Part shown: one piece after another, positions 8,300 to 16,361 of the stretch
Position numbering within the stretch: the stretch's first letter is position 1
Layout of the letters: each line of letters opens with the position of its first letter
NCBI GenBank assembly: GCA_002162925.1
Contig: MABC01000019.1
Location: forward strand, 1-55,904
Direction of reading: 5' to 3'
Length of the DNA: 55,904 nucleotides
Origin: Thalassotalea sp. 42_200_T64
GTDB taxonomy: Bacteria; Pseudomonadota; Gammaproteobacteria; Enterobacterales; Alteromonadaceae
Notes under the pieces: model-generated
Told to the model about the DNA's origin: nothing
The model's input: only the letters and a program-made list of their open reading frames with translations
Database searches by the model: none
Translations under genes and position numbers: made by a program

Positions 8300-8810
8300 A
8301 CAACAGCAGTCAGAAAACTTAACCGAGCTAGAGCGGCAATATATTTTGTTAACACAAAATGGTATGCCGATAGTAAGCAAGCCTTATCATCACCTTGCTG
8401 AGCAGCTAAAGATTAGTGTTGAAGACACCTTGGCAATGACAAAAGACTTACTTGCACGCGGTGTCATACGCCGGATTGCCGCGGTTCCGAATCACTATCG
8501 TGCCGGTTATACCTTTAATGGCATGACGGTCTGGGATGTTAAAGATGAGGACGTGCAAAAATACGGAACATTGCTCGGCCAATTACCGTTTGTTAGCCAT
8601 TGTTATCAACGACCAAGACGCTTGCCAGAATGGAATTTCAACTTATTTGCGATGATCCATGGCAAAAATGAACAACAAATTGATGAATACCGAATCCAGA
8701 TCAAAAAGCTGCTGGCCGATGTGTTGCAAACTAGTGAACAAAGCTCAAATGAAATGCTAACCAGCAGCAAAATATTAAAAAAGACTGGTTTGCGTTTGCA
8801 AGCCAAATAA
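8274..8810 (+). CDS. nirH: Siroheme decarboxylase subunit NirH
   Basis: Fourth AsnC-like decarboxylase subunit. The open frame extends upstream to 8220, but the ATG at 8274 is preceded by AGGAGGAG at ideal distance and gives MSDSTYPSK, so I take it as the start (178 residues). The L/H-type signature is clear: RRIAAVPNHYRAGYTFNGMTVWDV, then CYQRPRRLPEWNFNLFAMIHGK. It overlaps nirG by 26 bases and is 9 bases before nirJ. With it the decarboxylase set is complete. Confidence 0.9.
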   Translation: MSDSTYPSKQQQSENLTELERQYILLTQNGMPIVSKPYHHLAEQLKISVEDTLAMTKDLLARGVIRRIAAVPNHYRAGYTFNGMTVWDVKDEDVQKYGTLLGQLPFVSHCYQRPRRLPEWNFNLFAMIHGKNEQQIDEYRIQIKKLLADVLQTSEQSSNEMLTSSKILKKTGLRLQAK

Positions 8811-8819
8811 GGAAAAACG

Positions 8820-10022
8820 ATGTTTAGAATCTCTCAATTACTGAAAACCGTATACGATGATTCACCGGTGAATAAGGCGGTGAATAAGGCGGTGAAAATG
8901 CCAGGCCCTGTGGTGATTTGGAATTTGATCCGTCGCTGTAATTTGCAATGTAAACATTGTTATTCGACCTCGCTGGATATCGACTTTAAGGACGAATTAA
9001 GTACCGAACAGATTAAAGCGACTATTGATGATTTGAAAGTGGCGCAGGTGCCAGTTTTAATTCTTTCTGGAGGTGAGCCTCTGCTGCGTCCCGATATTTA
9101 TGAAATTACCGCCTATGCGAAAGCAAAAGGTTTTTATGTGGCGTTATCTACCAACGGCACGTTAATCAATGAAGATAATATCGAAAAAATCAAAGCCGCA
9201 GATTATCAGTATGTTGGTATCAGCATCGATGGGCTGGAAGAGTTCCATGATGATTTTCGTCGTCAAAAAGGCAGTTTTAAATCCTCAATGCATGCACTGA
9301 AATTGTGTAAAGAAGCCGGAATTAAAGTTGGCATGCGTTTATGTCTTACTCGCGAAAACTATAAAGATTTACCTGCCATACTTGATTTGATGGAATTGCA
9401 TAAAATTGATAAATTTTATCTGTCGCATTTAAATTACTCTGGCCGTGGCAAGCGCAGCGCCGAAAATGATGCGATGTTTGCGATGACGAAAGGGGCGATG
9501 GAGCAATTATTCGAACGCGCCTGGGCACATTTAGAACAAGGTATAGACAGTGACTTTGTTACCGGTAATAACGATGCCGATGGTCCGTTCTTACTGCAAT
9601 GGGCAGAGACGAAATTCGGCGAAAAATATCCACAACGTGTCGCTAATTTAAAGCAACGTCTAATTAACTGGGGTGGTAACTCCAGTGGCGTAAATGTTGC
9701 CAATATCGACAATACCGGTGTTATTCATCCAGATACGTATTGGTGGAACCATGATTTGGGCAATGTCAAAACCGATAAATTTTCAGAAGTGTGGGAAAAC
9801 ACCAAAGACCCGTTAATGCAGGGTTTCAGACAAAGCCCTCGTCCGGTAAAAGGTCGTTGTGCAAAATGTGAATATTTAAACATTTGTGGCGGCAATACCC
9901 GCACTCGCGCCTTTGCACAATCGGGTGATGTTTGGGCCGAAGATCCGGGTTGCTACTTAACCGATGAAGAAATTGGCATTGCTATAAGTGCGACTGAAGC
10001 AATTGCAGTAGCCAACATATAA
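8820..10022 (+). CDS. nirJ: Radical SAM heme d1 biosynthesis protein NirJ
   Basis: Radical SAM enzyme that replaces the propionates on rings A and B with keto groups during heme d1 synthesis. The 400 residues carry the SAM cluster motif CNLQCKHC (Cys40, 44, 47) and the SAM-binding LSGGEPLLRPD. A SPASM-like C-terminal cysteine set (CAKCEYLNICGG around 347-358, plus a later Cys) should bind a second cluster. Just after the start, a 12-base unit is tandemly duplicated in frame (8868-8879 and 8880-8891), giving VNKAVNKAV; this should be harmless. Start ATG follows GGAAAAAC. Confidence 0.95.
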   Translation: MFRISQLLKTVYDDSPVNKAVNKAVKMPGPVVIWNLIRRCNLQCKHCYSTSLDIDFKDELSTEQIKATIDDLKVAQVPVLILSGGEPLLRPDIYEITAYAKAKGFYVALSTNGTLINEDNIEKIKAADYQYVGISIDGLEEFHDDFRRQKGSFKSSMHALKLCKEAGIKVGMRLCLTRENYKDLPAILDLMELHKIDKFYLSHLNYSGRGKRSAENDAMFAMTKGAMEQLFERAWAHLEQGIDSDFVTGNNDADGPFLLQWAETKFGEKYPQRVANLKQRLINWGGNSSGVNVANIDNTGVIHPDTYWWNHDLGNVKTDKFSEVWENTKDPLMQGFRQSPRPVKGRCAKCEYLNICGGNTRTRAFAQSGDVWAEDPGCYLTDEEIGIAISATEAIAVANI

Positions 10023-10040
10023 ATGAAAAGAGAGCTTGTT

Positions 10041-10877
10041 ATGACAGATCTTCTTAATAAAATTTTACCGCGTGCGACCTTTGCCAAAGGTGAAGTGGCA
10101 CTCGTAGGTGCCGGACCTGGTGATCCTGAGTTGTTAACCGTAAAAGCGCTGCGCTTTATTGCTGAAGCCGAAGTGGTAATTTATGACCGACTGGTCAGTG
10201 ATGAAATTATGGCCCTTTTACCTGCCGATTGTGAGCGTTTTTATGTGGGCAAAAAACAAGCTCAACATTGCGTACCACAAAACAATATTAACGCAGTGTT
10301 GGTGCAATATGCACAGCAACACAAACGGGTATTGCGGTTAAAAGGCGGTGATCCGTTTATTTTTGGCCGCGGCAGCGAAGAGGCAGAACATCTGCTAAAT
10401 AATGGCATTAGTTGTCATGTGTTATCTGGCATTACTGCGGCATCGGCTGCTACCACTTATGCAGGCATTCCGTTAACGCATCGTGGTGTTTCCCAGTGTT
10501 GTACCTTTATCACCGGCCATTTACAAAATGACGGTCAGCTAGTGTTGCCTTGGCAAAGTTTGAATAATGACAATCAGACGGTCGTATTCTATATGGGCAT
10601 TAGCGCAGTCAAAATGATCTCACAAAAACTGATCGAACATGGCCGCGCTGGCACAACCCCGGCAGCGATTATTCGCCAGGGTACTCGCCCAGATCAACAA
10701 GAGTTTAGAGGCACGTTAGCGACATTAGAGCAAATGGTGATTGAGCATGATATTAAACCGCCAGCACTTATTATTGTGGGTGATGTTATCAATCAACTCG
10801 ACCCGAAACATATTGCCGGCGGTGGTTATTTTCAAGCCGAAGCGATAAAACAAATGCCAGAATTATCTGTCGGATAG
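10041..10877 (+). CDS. nirE: Uroporphyrinogen-III C-methyltransferase NirE
   Basis: SAM-dependent methyltransferase making precorrin-2 from uroporphyrinogen III, the first committed step to heme d1. The 278-residue product shows the SUMT motifs VGAGPGDPELLTVKALR, YDRLV, RLKGGDPFIFGRG, and the GAxAA-type ITAASAATTYAGIPLTHRG. The frame also has an ATG at 10023 directly after the nirJ stop, but nothing like a Shine-Dalgarno precedes it. The ATG at 10041 has AAGAGAG upstream and is preferred. It is likely the active methyltransferase of the cluster, because the matching half of the downstream cysG-like protein is degenerate. Confidence 0.93.
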   Translation: MTDLLNKILPRATFAKGEVALVGAGPGDPELLTVKALRFIAEAEVVIYDRLVSDEIMALLPADCERFYVGKKQAQHCVPQNNINAVLVQYAQQHKRVLRLKGGDPFIFGRGSEEAEHLLNNGISCHVLSGITAASAATTYAGIPLTHRGVSQCCTFITGHLQNDGQLVLPWQSLNNDNQTVVFYMGISAVKMISQKLIEHGRAGTTPAAIIRQGTRPDQQEFRGTLATLEQMVIEHDIKPPALIIVGDVINQLDPKHIAGGGYFQAEAIKQMPELSVG

Positions 10878-10885
10878 GAATACTG

Positions 10886-12499
10886 ATGAGCAAAAACAGC
10901 CCATTTTTTAGCGCACTGATCGTCGCCGCAACTCTGCTTTTTAGCCAAGGGGCAATGGCCCATACTGAGCATAGTGCTAAGCAAAATGATAAGCAGACGG
11001 CAGAGCAATTATACCAACAGCATTGTCAGAGCTGTCATGGCTTGAATCGAATGGGCAACATGGGGCCGGCATTATTCCCTGAAAATTTATCGCGTTTGCG
11101 TAAAAATAAAGCCAGTGGCGTGATCAGCAAAGGGCGTGTTGCGACGCAGATGCCAGCCTTTGAACAGACATTGTCAAAAGCGAGTATCGATAAATTAGTC
11201 GATTACATTTACACCCCGGCAGAAACTGTACCCGAGTGGACATTGAATGATATCAACGCTTCGCAGGTTCAGCATTTTGACCAAAGCAAACTGCCAAATG
11301 AACCGCAATTTGACGCCGATTTAATGAATTTGTTTATTGTCGTTGAGCTTGCCGATCACTCAGCTACTTTGCTTAATGGCGACACGTTTGAACCGATCAC
11401 CCGTTTTAAAACTCGCTTTGCTTTGCATGGCGGACCTAAGTATTCACCGGATGGCCGCTTTGTCTATTTTGCCTCACGTGATGGCTGGATCAGCAAATAC
11501 GATATTTACAATATGAAAACCGTGGCGGAGATCCGCGCTGGCATTAATACCCGTAACCTGGCGGTATCTTCAGATGGTAAGTACGCCATTGTCGGTAACT
11601 ACTTGCCCCATAATATCGTGATTTTGGATACTGAAACTCTGACTCCTATCAAGTTGGTGCCAACAGCTGACAAAAACGGTAAATCGTCTCGCGTTAGCGC
11701 GGTATACAATGCACCACCAAGAACCAGTTTCATCGTGGCGTTAAAAGATGTCAAAGAAGTCTGGGAAATTCCATACAGCGATGCCGGTGGCGTTGAGGTT
11801 TATAAAGGCTGGGCGCATGACTATCGCAAAGACGGTGGCGAAGGCAAACTGGAGAACTGGAAAAAAGACGAACAGTTCCCTATACGCCGCATTACCACCG
11901 AAGATTATCTCGATGATTTCTTCTTTGACCCGGATTATATCAACTTGATCGGTGCCTCACGTGACAGTCAAAACGGGCAAGTGATCAACCTGGATGCGAA
12001 AAAGAAAGTGGCCACCATAGAAATGGCGGGCATGCCACACTTGGGCTCTGGCATTACCTGGGATTATCAGGGCAAGCAAGTGTTTGCTTCGCCAAATATC
12101 AAAGATGGCCGGGTAACGGTAATTGATATGGAAAACTGGCAGGTGATCAAAGAAATTAAAACCGAAGGCCCTGGATTTTTCATGCGCAGTCACAGTAAAT
12201 CGCCTTATGCCTGGGTGGATGTGTTCTTTGGTCCGAACAAAGATAAAGTGCATATTATCAAAAAAGATACGCTGGAAATTGTCAAAACCATCGCTCCAGC
12301 ACCCGGAAAAACCGCTGCGCATGTTGAATTTACCAAAAACGGAAAATACGTGTTATTGAGCATTTGGGATAACGATGGCGCGGTAATTGTGTATGATGCT
12401 AATACCTTAGAAGAAATTAAACGTTTACCGATGAAGAAACCTTCAGGAAAATACAACGTTTATAATAAAACGCACTATGAGCGTGGTACTAGCCATTAA
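10886..12499 (+). CDS. nirN: Dihydro-heme d1 dehydrogenase NirN
   Basis: Periplasmic NirS-like cytochrome cd1 paralogue that oxidises dihydro-heme d1 in the last step of d1 synthesis and hands the cofactor to NirS. The 537 residues have a signal peptide (cleavage near GAMA), a heme c motif CQSCH at 47-51, and a d1 propeller with MPHLGSGITWDY and HVEFTKNGKYV. Compared with NirS, the first active-site segment differs (MPHLGSG instead of LPHPGPG) and the GTTHLG segment is not evident, which fits NirN lacking one catalytic His. It begins 9 bases after nirE. Confidence 0.92.
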   Translation: MSKNSPFFSALIVAATLLFSQGAMAHTEHSAKQNDKQTAEQLYQQHCQSCHGLNRMGNMGPALFPENLSRLRKNKASGVISKGRVATQMPAFEQTLSKASIDKLVDYIYTPAETVPEWTLNDINASQVQHFDQSKLPNEPQFDADLMNLFIVVELADHSATLLNGDTFEPITRFKTRFALHGGPKYSPDGRFVYFASRDGWISKYDIYNMKTVAEIRAGINTRNLAVSSDGKYAIVGNYLPHNIVILDTETLTPIKLVPTADKNGKSSRVSAVYNAPPRTSFIVALKDVKEVWEIPYSDAGGVEVYKGWAHDYRKDGGEGKLENWKKDEQFPIRRITTEDYLDDFFFDPDYINLIGASRDSQNGQVINLDAKKKVATIEMAGMPHLGSGITWDYQGKQVFASPNIKDGRVTVIDMENWQVIKEIKTEGPGFFMRSHSKSPYAWVDVFFGPNKDKVHIIKKDTLEIVKTIAPAPGKTAAHVEFTKNGKYVLLSIWDNDGAVIVYDANTLEEIKRLPMKKPSGKYNVYNKTHYERGTSH

Positions 12500-12553
12500 G
12501 ACCAATTTGATTAATTGCTAATTAATCGCGCTAGAAAATCTTTTGGAGATAAG

Positions 12554-13501
12554 ATGAATTACTTCCCCATTTTCCTTGATGCGAAAATGATCAATGTATT
12601 GGTGGTTGGTGGCGGCGAAATCGCTAGCGCGAAAATCGATTTGCTGATGAAAAGCCCGGCTAAAGTGACGGTAGTGTCGCCGAAAGTGTCAGCGAACATA
12701 CAAGCGCTAATTGACGATAACAGGATTATTTATATTAATGGCAGTTATGAAATATCGCAACTGGCAGGTAAGCAGTTGGTGTTTGTTGCCACCGAAAATC
12801 GCCGCTTAAATGAACAAATAAATCTCGATGCCAGAGCACAAGGGGTGCTGGCCAATGTTGTCGATAACGCCGACTTGTGCCACTTTATCACGCCAGCGAT
12901 CATCGATCGTTCGCCTATGGTGTTTGCCATGGTCAGTTCAGGTCAGTCGCCAGTATTGCTGCGTTATTGGCGTGAGAAGCTGGAAACCATGATCCCGCAA
13001 TCGCTAGGGCAACTGGCAAGTTTTGCCGGAGCAAAACGCCAGGCGGTGAAAGATCATTTTAGCAATTTTGCCAATCGTCGCTTGTTTTGGGAACGCTTCT
13101 TTACCAATACCGGTATCGAACAAGGTGTTGATCTAGAGACTACGTTCAATACTCAGCTTGCCAGCAGTATGGATAAAGCCAATAATCAGGCCGAGTTATT
13201 GCTGATTAATGCGCCAGAACATCCAGACTTGCTCACACTCGGCGCAGTTAGAAACATGCAAAAAGCGGATAATATTTTGCATGATGCCAATGTTGCCCCG
13301 AACATTATCGATTTGTGTCGCAGAGATGCGCCGAAAGCGATTAGCAACGATAACAACATTGCTCAAACCTTGGCATTACTGCAACAAGGCAAACGCGTGT
13401 GTTATTTACACCTTGGCGATGTAGCGGCCGATCACCCTTTACTTGCGGCCGCAGAAGATAAAAATTACCCGCTTTATCGCTTCAATTGCGCTAGCCAATA
13501 A
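12554..13501 (+). CDS. cysG: Siroheme synthase (CysG-like) with degenerate methyltransferase half
   Basis: Precorrin-2 dehydrogenase and sirohydrochlorin ferrochelatase, converting precorrin-2 to siroheme for the d1 path. Of 315 residues, the first 200 or so are the normal CysG-N/Met8 unit: MNYFPIFLDAKMINVLVVGGGEIA (NAD site), DLCHFITPAIIDRSPMVFAMVSSG, then the dimerisation segment. The rest (about 212-315) lines up with the start of a SUMT domain but has lost its motifs: NAPEHPDLLT replaces GAGPGDPELLT and YLHLGDVAA replaces RLKGGDPF. It then stops early. So it cannot methylate, and NirE covers that step. The ATG at 12554 has GGAG upstream; the frame itself opens at a TTG at 12515. Last gene before the terminator. 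Confidence 0.88.
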   Translation: MNYFPIFLDAKMINVLVVGGGEIASAKIDLLMKSPAKVTVVSPKVSANIQALIDDNRIIYINGSYEISQLAGKQLVFVATENRRLNEQINLDARAQGVLANVVDNADLCHFITPAIIDRSPMVFAMVSSGQSPVLLRYWREKLETMIPQSLGQLASFAGAKRQAVKDHFSNFANRRLFWERFFTNTGIEQGVDLETTFNTQLASSMDKANNQAELLLINAPEHPDLLTLGAVRNMQKADNILHDANVAPNIIDLCRRDAPKAISNDNNIAQTLALLQQGKRVCYLHLGDVAADHPLLAAAEDKNYPLYRFNCASQ

Positions 13502-13537
13502 TTCAACTCTACTCATGAACCTGAACTCAGGTTATTT

Positions 13538-13576
13538 AAAAGCCAGAAATTAGTAACGCTAATTTCTGGCTTTTTT
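13538..13576 (+). terminator. Intrinsic terminator of the nir operon
   Basis: Sixteen-base perfect arms (13538-13553 and 13559-13574, containing AGCCAGAAATTAG) around a five-base loop, running into six T. It lies 37 bases after the cysG-like stop and ends the roughly 12.5 kb nir unit. Confidence 0.93.
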
Positions 13577-13635
13577 ACGTTCTGCAGCCAAATCCCCCCA
13601 CTTTTGTTGTTCAGTTTTGCCCAATTCGAGCAATT

Positions 13636-13675
13636 ACATACGTATGCACGGCAAATTTGCAATGCATACGTATGT
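13636..13675. promoter_or_regulatory. Paired LacI-type operators forming a 40-base super-palindrome (glgP)
   Basis: Two 12-base palindromic sites, ACATACGTATGC at 13636-13647 and GCATACGTATGT at 13664-13675, lie 28 bases centre to centre in mirror orientation. Between them sits GCAAATTTGC, itself palindromic, so the whole block is one inverted repeat with only three mismatched pairs. It is about 200 bases upstream of glgP. The same core occurs in the receptor/pullulanase divergent region. Even-length CG-centred palindromes of this sort are typical of LacI-family repressors; the assignment to the LacI gene at 38812 is inference. Confidence 0.7.
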
Positions 13676-13873
13676 AGACATTTGCACAGAATTGCCAATT
13701 TATCGTAACTTTATAGACAGATTATTAAATTGCCGATTTTATCGACAACCGCTGACAAAACGAAACCGTTTTAACGCATTGAAGCGCGGTTGTTATTTTA
13801 TACCTGCGGGTATTACCCAATATTAAGCAACACGGATTTGTCTTGCTTAATTTCAGAAGAGATCAAAAAGATT

Positions 13874-16342
13874 ATGGCGACAGCAATTAAAAAGCCGTTA
13901 ACTGCAGCACAGTTTAAAAAGAAAGTATTACAACACTTGAACTTTACTTCCTCACAAGATGATTTAGCACAAAACCCGACCGCGCTTTTAAAAGCTGTGT
14001 GTTTAACCGTTAATGAAGTGGTTTACGAAAAACTGACCGAAACCAATAAATACCATAAAGAACAGCAAAGTCGTTCGATTAATTACTTATCATTAGAGTA
14101 TTTAATGGGGCGGATGTTATCGAATAATCTGCACAATTTAGGCCTATTTGAGGCTGCACAAAAAGCCGTAGCCAGTCTGGGCTTTGAAATCGAAGATATT
14201 TTTGAAGAAGGTCATGACCTGGCCTTAGGCAATGGTGGCTTGGGCCGTCTTGCCGCCTGTTTCCTTGATTCGCTTGCCACCATGGACTTTAACGCCGTCG
14301 GTTACGGCATCCACTATGAACACGGTTTATTCAAACAACAATTCCACCTTGGTCGCCAAATTGAAACGCCGGACGAGTGGCGTGAGTACGGTAATCCGTG
14401 GGAAGTGTGTCGCCCAGAAGCGGTACAAGAAATTCCACTGTTTGGCCATGTTGAAACCATTATTAATAGCGATGGCAGTGAGAAAAAACACTGGCATGCC
14501 AGCCAAACCATTAAAGGTGTGCCTTGGGATGTGCCTATTGTTGGTTATAACTCTAAAACCGTAAACGTATTGCGTTTGTGGGAATCACGGGCCTCGAGTC
14601 ATTTTGATTGGCAGCAATTTAACTCTGGTGCTTATCAAGATGCGCATTCGGCACAAAACCAGACCGAAACGATTTCGAAAGTGCTGTATCCAAACGATGA
14701 AACCGACGCGGGTAAAGAGTTACGTTTTATTCAGCAATATTTCTTCTGTGCCTGTTCAACCAAAGACATTATCAAACGTTATCAGGAACAACATGGTGAT
14801 GACTGGTCACAGTTTGCCGATAAGGTCGCGATCCAATTAAACGATACTCACCCGACGATTGCCATTTTAGAGTTAATGCGCACCTTAATTGATGATTATG
14901 ACTTTAGCTGGAGCGACGCCTTTGCTATGTGTCGTAAGGTGTTTGCTTATACCAACCACACCTTGTTACCAGAAGCGCTAGAGAAATGGTCGGTGACCTT
15001 GTTTGGCAAGGTATTACCGCGTCATTTGGAGCTACTGTATAGCATTAATGAATACTTTTTAGATAAAGAAGTGTCGCTAATGTGGCCGGGCGATGACCGC
15101 ATACGTCGCCGTTTATCGTTAATCGAAGAAGGCGAAACACAAATGGTGCGTATGGCGCATTTATGTGTGGTCACTTCCTTTAAGGTAAATGGTGTGGCGC
15201 AAATTCACTCTGACTTAGTGAAAAGTGATTTATTTCCAGAATTTGATCAGTTATATCCAGGTAAGCTAACCAATGTGACCAATGGGGTAACGCCGCGTCG
15301 CTGGTTAAAAGCTTGTAACCCGGAGTTATCAAAATTATTAAGCCGCAAAGTAAAAGCTGACTGGGCGAAAGATTTAACCAGTTTGGCGGAGGTGGCTAAG
15401 CTTGCTGACGATGAAAAATTTCAACAGCAATTCATGCAAATTAAACACAACAATAAGGTCAAGCTGGCCGAAGAAATTTTAACATCAACCGGTGTTGTGG
15501 TTAGCCCGGATGCCATTTTTGATGTGCAAATTAAACGATTACATGAATATAAACGTCAGCATTTAAGCTTTTTGCATATTTTAGCGCAATATCGTCGTTT
15601 ACTGGCCAACCCTGATTACGATATGCACCCGCGAGTTTATATCTTTGGCGCCAAGGCCGCTCCTGGTTACTACCTGGCAAAAGAGATCATTTATGCGATC
15701 AACAAAGTGGCTGAAAAAATTAATAATGATGACCGAATCCAGGGCAAGCTGAAAGTGGTATTTATGCCAAATTATCGGGTAACTCTGGCCGAGAAAATTA
15801 TTCCAGCCGCCGATGTTTCAAAACAAATATCGACTGCCGGTAAAGAAGCCTCGGGTACCGGGAACATGAAACTGGCGCTTAACGGTGCCGTGACTATCGG
15901 TACGCTAGATGGCGCCAATGTTGAGATTGCCGAAGAGGTAGGTGATGACAATATTTTCATTTTTGGTAATACCGTGGATAGTCTCAAGGCGTTAGAGCAA
16001 CAAGGCTACAACCCTTACGATTATTATCATGGCAATGAAGAAATTAAAGCCTGTTTAGACTGGTTACATACCGACTACTTCACTCCGGGCAGCCCAGGTG
16101 AATTATCGGCAATCGCTAACAGTTTACTCGAAGGCGGTGATCCGTACCGTTTACTGGCTGACTTTGCTGGCTATGCTAAAGCCAATGAAGCACTCGATGC
16201 TGCCTATAAAGATAAAAAACGTTGGGCGCGGATGGCGATCATCAATACTGCGAAAATGGGTAAATTTACTTCCGACAGATCGATACAGGATTACGTCGAC
16301 AATATCTGGAAATTGACGCCAATTAGCGCTAACAGCGAATAA
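13874..16342 (+). CDS. glgP: Glycogen/maltodextrin phosphorylase
   Basis: GT35 phosphorylase releasing glucose-1-phosphate from alpha-1,4-glucans in the cytoplasm. The open frame extends upstream to 13790, but the protein family starts at [18 protein letters not shown] (ATG 13874), giving 822 residues, a normal length. NLEYLMGR-like [13 protein letters not shown], the [15 protein letters not shown] segment, and the PLP-lysine motif [15 protein letters not shown] near residue 660 are present, and the frame is clean. It is first in a cluster with glgB, a broken glgX and a broken malQ. The upstream paired palindromes suggest repression in the absence of maltodextrin. It could be named malP instead; sequence alone does not separate glycogen from maltodextrin preference. 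Confidence 0.92.
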   Translation: MATAIKKPLTAAQFKKKVLQHLNFTSSQDDLAQNPTALLKAVCLTVNEVVYEKLTETNKYHKEQQSRSINYLSLEYLMGRMLSNNLHNLGLFEAAQKAVASLGFEIEDIFEEGHDLALGNGGLGRLAACFLDSLATMDFNAVGYGIHYEHGLFKQQFHLGRQIETPDEWREYGNPWEVCRPEAVQEIPLFGHVETIINSDGSEKKHWHASQTIKGVPWDVPIVGYNSKTVNVLRLWESRASSHFDWQQFNSGAYQDAHSAQNQTETISKVLYPNDETDAGKELRFIQQYFFCACSTKDIIKRYQEQHGDDWSQFADKVAIQLNDTHPTIAILELMRTLIDDYDFSWSDAFAMCRKVFAYTNHTLLPEALEKWSVTLFGKVLPRHLELLYSINEYFLDKEVSLMWPGDDRIRRRLSLIEEGETQMVRMAHLCVVTSFKVNGVAQIHSDLVKSDLFPEFDQLYPGKLTNVTNGVTPRRWLKACNPELSKLLSRKVKADWAKDLTSLAEVAKLADDEKFQQQFMQIKHNNKVKLAEEILTSTGVVVSPDAIFDVQIKRLHEYKRQHLSFLHILAQYRRLLANPDYDMHPRVYIFGAKAAPGYYLAKEIIYAINKVAEKINNDDRIQGKLKVVFMPNYRVTLAEKIIPAADVSKQISTAGKEASGTGNMKLALNGAVTIGTLDGANVEIAEEVGDDNIFIFGNTVDSLKALEQQGYNPYDYYHGNEEIKACLDWLHTDYFTPGSPGELSAIANSLLEGGDPYRLLADFAGYAKANEALDAAYKDKKRWARMAIINTAKMGKFTSDRSIQDYVDNIWKLTPISANSE

Positions 16343-16361
16343 CTTAGCAGGATTTAAGCAG

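Noticed and set aside
13617..13826. 69-codon ORF upstream of glgP as a leader peptide
   Set aside because: It spans the palindromic operators, has no ribosome site and resembles no known protein.
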